Below, one piece after another: positions 6,094 through 10,365 of a stretch of DNA of 10,365 nt. Source of the DNA: Rhizobiaceae bacterium (GTDB taxonomy: Bacteria > Pseudomonadota > Alphaproteobacteria > Rhizobiales > Rhizobiaceae). Location of the stretch: positions 1 to 10,365 of the forward strand of contig JAGWJK010000082.1 in assembly GCA_028865845.1 (NCBI GenBank), in the 5' to 3' direction. Below the pieces are notes generated by a model. That model did not search any database. It saw nothing but the letters and a program-made list of their open reading frames with translations, and had not been told where the DNA came from. The position numbers and the translations under genes were made by a program. How positions within the stretch are numbered: the stretch's first letter is position 1; every line of letters begins with the position of its first letter.

Positions 6094-8478
6094 TTATCCG
6101 GCAAAACGAAGATGTCTTACCGGCCGACCGAGCGAACTCGCCTCGGCTGCCGCCATGATACCCTGTGTGTCGATACCGTAATGGCGATAGAGATCGGCGA
6201 TCGTTCCGGTCTGGCCGAAATGCTCGACCCCAAGCGCTCTCGTGCGGTGACCAGCTACACCGCCCAGCCACGCAAGCGTTGCCGGATGACCGTCGAGAAC
6301 TGTGACGATGACGCATTGGCTCGGCAGCTCGCCCAGCAACTTCTCGATATGGCTGATCGCATGCGGCTTTCCGCGCTCCCGCGCCTTTTGGGCTGCCGTC
6401 CAGCCTGCGTTCAACCGATCGGCGGAGGTTATTGCCAGCAAGCCAATATCCCTGCGGTCTTCGGCCAGCAAGCCGGTCGCGGCGATCGCCTCCGGGGCAA
6501 CTGCGCCCGTATAGGCGATGATCAACTGGCAGTTCGGGCCTGGCTTTCGCCACCAATAGGCACCATCGATGATGCCCTGTGTCGCGTCAGCATCAAAGGT
6601 GCGGTTGGGCTGTTCGATCTGCCGCGTGGACAATCGCAGATAGACGGCGCCGCCCTTCGCATCGCGCAACCAGGCGCCACCGTCGTTGTCGTCGGGACCG
6701 GATCGCTGGATGTATTCGAAGGCAAATCGCAAGATCACGGCGAGCTCATCGAGATAGGCGGGCTCGAAACTTGCCAGCCCGTCCTGTGCCATGCCGATCA
6801 AAGGCGTCGCGATCGATTGATGAGCGCCGCCCTCCGGTGCGAGCGTGATGCCGGAAGGAGTTGCCGCGAGAATGAAGCGCGCATCCTGGTAGCAGGCATA
6901 ATTCAGCGCATCGAGACCGCGTTCGATGAAGGGATCGTAGAGCGTGCCGACGGGCAGCAGCCGTTCGCCGTTGATGGAATGGGAAAGTCCAAGCGCCGAC
7001 AACATCGTGAAGAGGTTCATTTCGGCGATGCCGAGTTCGAAATGCTGCCCCTTCGGCGAATATTCCCAATTGTAGGTCGAAGGGATCCGCTCCTTGCGAA
7101 ACACGTCGCGCATTTCCTCGCGGGCAAACAGTCCGCGGCGATTGACCCACGCGCCGAGGTTAGTCGACACGGTAACGTCTGGCGATGTCGTTACGACATG
7201 ATCGGCAAAAGCACCCGCCGATTTGGCGATCTCATGCATGATCAGCCCGAAACCCTGTTGGGTCGAAGCCGTGGGCGGAACGGTCAATGTCAGCCTGTCC
7301 GGCACGGGGATCGCAGGCGTAACATGCTGCCTGTTGCGGCCACGAAAGAACGGCGCCTGTTCGACGAAGGATCGGAGTTCCGCCGCGTCTTCGACACCAG
7401 CGTATTTTTCCCATTCCATGCCGCGCTCGATGCCGAGCTCCACCCTCAGAGCGTCGATTTGAGCAGGCGTCATGATCCCTGCATGGTTATCCTTGTGTCC
7501 GGCAAGCGGAAGGCCGAAGCCCTTGATCGTGTAGGACAGGAAGCAAACCGGCCGCTCATGCTGCTTGGCGGCATCGAAGGCATCGAGCAGCGCTGGAAGG
7601 TCATGGCCGCCCAGATTCGTCATGAGCTGCGCCAGTTCCTTGTCCGAGCGCCGTTCGATCAACGCCGTCACAGCGCCCTGATCCCCGATGTCGTCTAGCA
7701 ATCGCTTGCGCCATGCCGCGCCGCCCTGGAAGGCGAGGGCGGAATAGAGCTGGTTCGGGCAGGTGTCGATCCATTTGCGAAGGCTATCGCCGCCGGGTTC
7801 GGCAAACGCCTGCTTCATCAGGTGGCCATGCTTGAGAATGACGACATCCCAGCCGAAATTGCGGAAAACCGTCTCGAATTTCTCCCACAGCCCCTCGCGG
7901 ATGACGGCATCCAGGCTCTGCCTGTTATAATCGACGATCCACCAGGTGTTCTTCAGGCCATGTTTCCAGCCTTCAAGCAGCGCTTCGAAAATGTTTCCTT
8001 CATCCATTTCCGCGTCGCCGACGAGGGCGACCATGCGGCCGGGCTGCGAGCCCCAGCCCTTTGCCTGGACGTAGTCCTGCACGAGGGAGGAAAATAGCGT
8101 CTGTGCTACACCGAGCCCGACCGAGCCGGTTGAAAAATCGACGTCGTCGGTATCCTTCGTTCGCGAAGGGTAGGATTGCGCGCCCTTGTAGCTCCGGAAC
8201 GCTTCGAGCTTCTCGCGCGACTGGTTGCCGGCGAGGTACTGGATGGCATGGAAAATCGGGCTGGCATGTGGCTTGACCGCGACGCGATCCTCGGGCTGGA
8301 GAATATCAAAATAGAGTGCCGACATGATCGTCGCCAGCGACGCGGAGGACGCCTGATGCCCTCCGACCTTCAGCCCGTCATCGCTCGGGCGCAGGTGATT
8401 GGCGTTGTGTATCATCCAGCTCGAAAGCCAGAGCGCTCTTTTTTCCAGTGCGGCGAGACAGCGGATGCGGTTCGTCAT
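6094..8478 (-). CDS. Homodimeric 2-oxo-acid dehydrogenase E1 (AceE/MdeB type, thiamine-diphosphate)
   Basis: A 794-aa thiamine-diphosphate enzyme of the single-chain pyruvate dehydrogenase E1 family, expected to decarboxylate a 2-oxo acid. Landmarks that align with AceE: GHQAS (40-44), KPHASP (69-74), the cofactor motif VGDAEMDEGN (153-162) with DYNRQSLD (183-190), TIKGFG (317-322) with NHAG (331-334), the catalytic Glu486 in LGIAEMN, EGGAHQS (549-555), and a C-terminal FGQTGTIADLYRHYGI (754-769). The motif reads GDA rather than the usual GDG. The roughly 80-residue N-terminal segment that contacts E2 in E. coli AceE (887 aa) is absent; homology begins almost at residue 1. The ATG has a strong GGGGGAGG site (8483-8490). 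The divergent Lrp-type regulator recalls mdeR-mdeB of Pseudomonas putida, so 2-oxobutyrate is a good candidate substrate; that is inference. No E2, E3 or methionine gamma-lyase gene is in view. Confidence 0.9.
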   Translation of the reverse strand: MTNRIRCLAALEKRALWLSSWMIHNANHLRPSDDGLKVGGHQASSASLATIMSALYFDILQPEDRVAVKPHASPIFHAIQYLAGNQSREKLEAFRSYKGAQSYPSRTKDTDDVDFSTGSVGLGVAQTLFSSLVQDYVQAKGWGSQPGRMVALVGDAEMDEGNIFEALLEGWKHGLKNTWWIVDYNRQSLDAVIREGLWEKFETVFRNFGWDVVILKHGHLMKQAFAEPGGDSLRKWIDTCPNQLYSALAFQGGAAWRKRLLDDIGDQGAVTALIERRSDKELAQLMTNLGGHDLPALLDAFDAAKQHERPVCFLSYTIKGFGLPLAGHKDNHAGIMTPAQIDALRVELGIERGMEWEKYAGVEDAAELRSFVEQAPFFRGRNRQHVTPAIPVPDRLTLTVPPTASTQQGFGLIMHEIAKSAGAFADHVVTTSPDVTVSTNLGAWVNRRGLFAREEMRDVFRKERIPSTYNWEYSPKGQHFELGIAEMNLFTMLSALGLSHSINGERLLPVGTLYDPFIERGLDALNYACYQDARFILAATPSGITLAPEGGAHQSIATPLIGMAQDGLASFEPAYLDELAVILRFAFEYIQRSGPDDNDGGAWLRDAKGGAVYLRLSTRQIEQPNRTFDADATQGIIDGAYWWRKPGPNCQLIIAYTGAVAPEAIAATGLLAEDRRDIGLLAITSADRLNAGWTAAQKARERGKPHAISHIEKLLGELPSQCVIVTVLDGHPATLAWLGGVAGHRTRALGVEHFGQTGTIADLYRHYGIDTQGIMAAAEASSLGRPVRHLRFAG

Positions 8479-8482
8479 TGGT

Positions 8483-8490
8483 CCTCCCCC
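8483..8490 (-). promoter_or_regulatory. Strong ribosome binding site of the E1 gene
   Basis: GGGGGAGG on the minus strand ends 4 nt before the ATG at 8478. It fixes the E1 start and so shows that the missing N-terminal extension is not an annotation error. Confidence 0.75.
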
Positions 8491-8558
8491 GATAACGCCA
8501 CCACGATATCTTGCGCGAAAAATGGTTTGTAGCTAATTTTGGATGACCGATTACGATC

Positions 8559-8579
8559 TATTGGCTGAAGTAGCCAATA
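8559..8579. promoter_or_regulatory. Candidate Lrp-family operator in the divergent promoter region
   Basis: TATTGGCT-GAAGT-AGCCAATA is a perfect inverted repeat with 8-bp arms and a 5-nt centre. It is centred about 42 bp upstream of the Lrp-type gene and about 91 bp upstream of the E1 gene. A second, wider pair, GATGAC (8542-8547) and GTCATC (8581-8586), flanks it, centred 5 bp to one side. Lrp/AsnC proteins bind palindromic AT-rich sites, usually several in phase, and commonly control themselves and a divergent neighbour. The site is therefore the best candidate for control of both genes. Confidence 0.6.
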
Positions 8580-8610
8580 TGTCATCAAAGAAGAATGAAA
8601 TTCACCAATC

Positions 8611-9081
8611 ATGAAACTCGACAGCATCGACCGAAAAATCATCACGGCGCTTCAGCACGATGGCCGGATGACCACGCAGCAGTTGGGTGATCGCGTCGGG
8701 CTTTCGCCCTCGCCATGCGCGCGGCGTGTCCGCCTCCTGGAGGAGGCCAGCATTATCAAGGGATATGCGGCGGTGATCGACGAAGCACTGTTCGGCCTCC
8801 CGATCAGCGCCTTTGCATCGATCAAATTGTCGCGTCAGCACGAGGATGATCTTGATCGCTTCGCCAATGCCGTGTCCCGCTGGCCCGAGGTGGTGGATTG
8901 CTATCTGATGACCGGCCAACGCGATTATCTGCTGCGGATCGTCGTGCATGATCTTGCCGGCTATGAGCGGTTTTTGAAGGAAAAGCTTACACGCCTCGAA
9001 GGCGTGGCATCGATCGAGACGAGTTTCGCCCTGACCCAGGTCAAGCGATCGAACCATCTTCCCATTATCTCAGAAGCCTGA
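8611..9081 (+). CDS. Lrp/AsnC-family regulator (MdeR-like by context)
   Basis: A 156-aa transcription factor of normal length for the family. Residues 1-60 hold the AsnC-type winged helix: LDSIDRKIITALQ, then MTTQQLGDRVGLSPSPCARR as the helix-turn-helix and LLEEASIIKGYAAVID as the wing and linker. Residues about 65-145 are the RAM ligand-binding/oligomerisation domain, with the typical VVDCYLMTGQRDYLLRIVVHD. These proteins form dimers to octamers and sense amino acids or related compounds. The gene is divergent from the E1 gene across 132 nt that contain a perfect inverted repeat, so it probably regulates E1 and itself. In P. putida, MdeR (same family) controls methionine gamma-lyase and MdeB; by analogy the signal here could be methionine, threonine-derived or another 2-oxo-acid precursor. 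No clear Shine-Dalgarno sequence precedes the ATG, and the start is chosen from family alignment. Confidence 0.93.
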   Translation: MKLDSIDRKIITALQHDGRMTTQQLGDRVGLSPSPCARRVRLLEEASIIKGYAAVIDEALFGLPISAFASIKLSRQHEDDLDRFANAVSRWPEVVDCYLMTGQRDYLLRIVVHDLAGYERFLKEKLTRLEGVASIETSFALTQVKRSNHLPIISEA

Positions 9082-9101
9082 GAGCACCATCCGCTTGACG
9101 G

Positions 9102-10247
9102 TTAGCCGTGAAGTCTTCGCAGCATCGTTCCGAGGAGGTTCTCAGGCTCGTTTTCCTGCAGTCCGGCCGACTGCCTGCAGGGAAAACTGCTCTTTTTCCC
9201 GCTTCTGACTTCGGTCGGGCTATAGCCGAACTCGCGTTTGAAAGCGCGGCTGAATTCGGTGCCGTCGGTGAAGCAAAGCTGCTCGGCGATATCGAATATC
9301 CTGCGCTGATCGCTCGGGTTTGCCAGGGTGGCATGGGCATCGAGCAGGCGCCGGTGTTGGATGTAGTGCTTGACCCCGCCGAAAGCCTGGAACATCCGGT
9401 AGAGCCGCGAACGGGAAACCCCCAATTCGCGCTCGAGCGTACGCGCTCCGAGCGTCGGATCGCGCAGCTTCGATTGTATGATCTTCTGCGCCCGATCGAG
9501 CAGCGTTATCGCAATCGGATGGGTTGCCATCTCGATGTGTTCGGCGGAAGGAGACACGCAGGCAAGTATCATTGCACGTGTCGCCTCCACGAGTGCGGGG
9601 AGATCGCCCCTTTCAACGATCGACAACTGCTTGGCCAAGCCGACCATGAAGTCATGGAACAACCGTCCCATGCCACTGTCCAAAATCGTAAACTCCGCCG
9701 CGCTCAAAGCTTGGGTTACCTGGGGACAAAAATCTCGCGGAACGAACAACTGGAGTGTTTCGCTTGCAGATAACGTCCCGCGAAAACTCTGACCGAGGGC
9801 GTGGACCTGCGTGACGCCGACGCCGCCGTGAAAGGCTCTGGGAGGGGCTTCCGTATAGGCATCCCCGGAGAGCAGGACTGACAGGATAAAATGATCGAGC
9901 GGCTCTCGGCGGGCATGGCGCACGACGCTCTTGAACGCCAAGGCATCCGTTGCAACCCGCGAAAAGGCAAAGCAACCGAGATCCCAGCTTGTCTGCTTGC
10001 CCATGAACCCGCCGCTTATGTCATGAGCGGTTTCAAGCTCAAGAATTGAAGCGAAGTTTGCGCGCCAAGCCTCAAACTGACGGTTCCTCGGGACGGATTC
10101 GGTCGCAAATTCGAAGGAAGACAGCCTCGACGAAGGAGGTGCGGTGACCGGGCCGAGCCCATGCTTCTTTGCCAAAGCATCCGATTCAGCGGCAACCTGA
10201 GCCGTGTGAAATGCTGCCTGTCGCTCTCCGACCTGAAATACCGTCAT
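9102..10247 (-). CDS. AraC-family transcriptional regulator
   Basis: A 381-aa regulator. Residues about 45-210 look like the AraC-like ligand-binding domain of the AraC_binding_2 type (FATESVPRNRQFEAWRANF near the start, later PLDHFILSVLLSGD). Residues about 244-349 are the AraC DNA-binding domain, with the first helix-turn-helix around LGARTLERELGVSRSRLYRMF and the second, best conserved, around FDIAEQLCFTDGTEFSRAFKREFGYSP. A non-conserved tail of about 33 residues follows, encoded by a palindrome-rich stretch (9150-9200). The ATG at 10247 is chosen because the only upstream option is a TTG (10310) that would add a Cys-rich 21-residue stretch; neither has a clear ribosome binding site. The gene converges on the Lrp-type gene, with 20 nt between stops. 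Its target is unknown; the likely target lies beyond the right edge or elsewhere. Confidence 0.9.
   Translation of the reverse strand: MTVFQVGERQAAFHTAQVAAESDALAKKHGLGPVTAPPSSRLSSFEFATESVPRNRQFEAWRANFASILELETAHDISGGFMGKQTSWDLGCFAFSRVATDALAFKSVVRHARREPLDHFILSVLLSGDAYTEAPPRAFHGGVGVTQVHALGQSFRGTLSASETLQLFVPRDFCPQVTQALSAAEFTILDSGMGRLFHDFMVGLAKQLSIVERGDLPALVEATRAMILACVSPSAEHIEMATHPIAITLLDRAQKIIQSKLRDPTLGARTLERELGVSRSRLYRMFQAFGGVKHYIQHRRLLDAHATLANPSDQRRIFDIAEQLCFTDGTEFSRAFKREFGYSPTEVRSGKKSSFPCRQSAGLQENEPENLLGTMLRRLHG
9150..9200. terminator. Nested inverted repeats, possible terminator of the Lrp-type gene
   Basis: GTTTTCCTGCAG (9150-9161) pairs with CTGCAGgGAAAAC (9175-9187), with one extra G. Inside it GCAGTC-CGGCC-GACTGC (9158-9174) is a perfect hairpin. 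The GGGAAAA arm (9180-9186) can instead pair with TTTTCCC (9194-9200). Read on the plus strand, 69 nt past the Lrp stop, the stem is followed within 6 nt by five T (9193-9197), as in an intrinsic terminator. It lies inside the 3' end of the opposing AraC gene. Confidence 0.45.
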
Positions 10248-10365
10248 GATGCTATTGCAGACCAGGCTGCACACTGCGAAACGAAATTCGACATCGAAGA
10301 TCCCAACCAAAATATGAATTTCAACTGGATTACTTGGCGTATTCTTGCAGCATTCACGCCGGACT

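Noticed and set aside
5855..6181. A plus-strand 108-codon frame with a Cys-x2-Cys (YWCHACGRDGRK)
   Set aside because: It crosses the gap and enters the E1 coding region antisense, has one Cys pair only, and no ribosome binding site; the gap is better explained as a degenerate repeat.
6112..7698. A 528-codon plus-strand open frame
   Set aside because: It lies wholly antisense to the E1 gene, which has recognisable family motifs along its length. The plus-strand product is Arg/Cys-rich with no recognisable domain and arises from high GC in third positions.
9097..9110. Short ACGG-TTAG-CCGT hairpin at the convergent stops
   Set aside because: A 4-bp stem without a T-run is too weak to call a terminator.

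Overview
The window looks like chromosomal or megaplasmid DNA from an alphaproteobacterium, most likely of the Rhizobiaceae (Rhizobium, Ensifer or Agrobacterium type). This rests on high GC in third codon positions, an SsuABC/TauABC-type importer with a Tat-exported binding protein, a CHASE-GGDEF-EAL protein, and many transcription regulators. The genus is an inference. I see no tRNA, rRNA, CRISPR array, transposase or phage gene.

Layout, left to right. Almost everything is on the minus strand. Positions 1-48 hold only the start of a gene running off the left edge, with a twin-arginine signal peptide. Positions 251-2882 hold a three-gene ABC import operon, read from the right: periplasmic binding protein, ATPase, permease. 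The ATPase and permease genes overlap by 8 nt. The binding-protein/ATPase junction is packed with competing inverted repeats, one of which covers the ATPase ribosome binding site. The permease appears to have lost about 20-25 residues just after its EAA loop. Upstream of the operon lies a cluster of ATGTC/GACAT half-sites that looks like an operator. Positions 3118-5364 hold a membrane-bound c-di-GMP protein with intact GGDEF and EAL active sites. Positions 5547-5837 hold a small helical protein of unknown function that may be read from a leaderless transcript.

Positions 6094-9081 form a metabolic module. A homodimeric 2-oxo-acid dehydrogenase E1 (AceE/MdeB type) is divergent from an Lrp/AsnC regulator, with a perfect 8-bp inverted repeat between them. 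From memory this matches the mdeR-mdeB arrangement of Pseudomonas putida, where MdeB acts on 2-oxobutyrate made by methionine gamma-lyase. Here neither the lyase nor any E2/E3 gene is in view, and the E1 lacks the N-terminal segment that binds E2 in E. coli AceE. The Lrp gene converges, with a 20-nt gap, on an AraC-family regulator (9102-10247). That protein's C-terminal tail is encoded by nested palindromes that may also terminate Lrp transcription.

No single unknown defence or mobile system is evident. The points most worth a second look are the truncated permease, the structured RNA before the ATPase gene, and the orphan E1 with its candidate operator.
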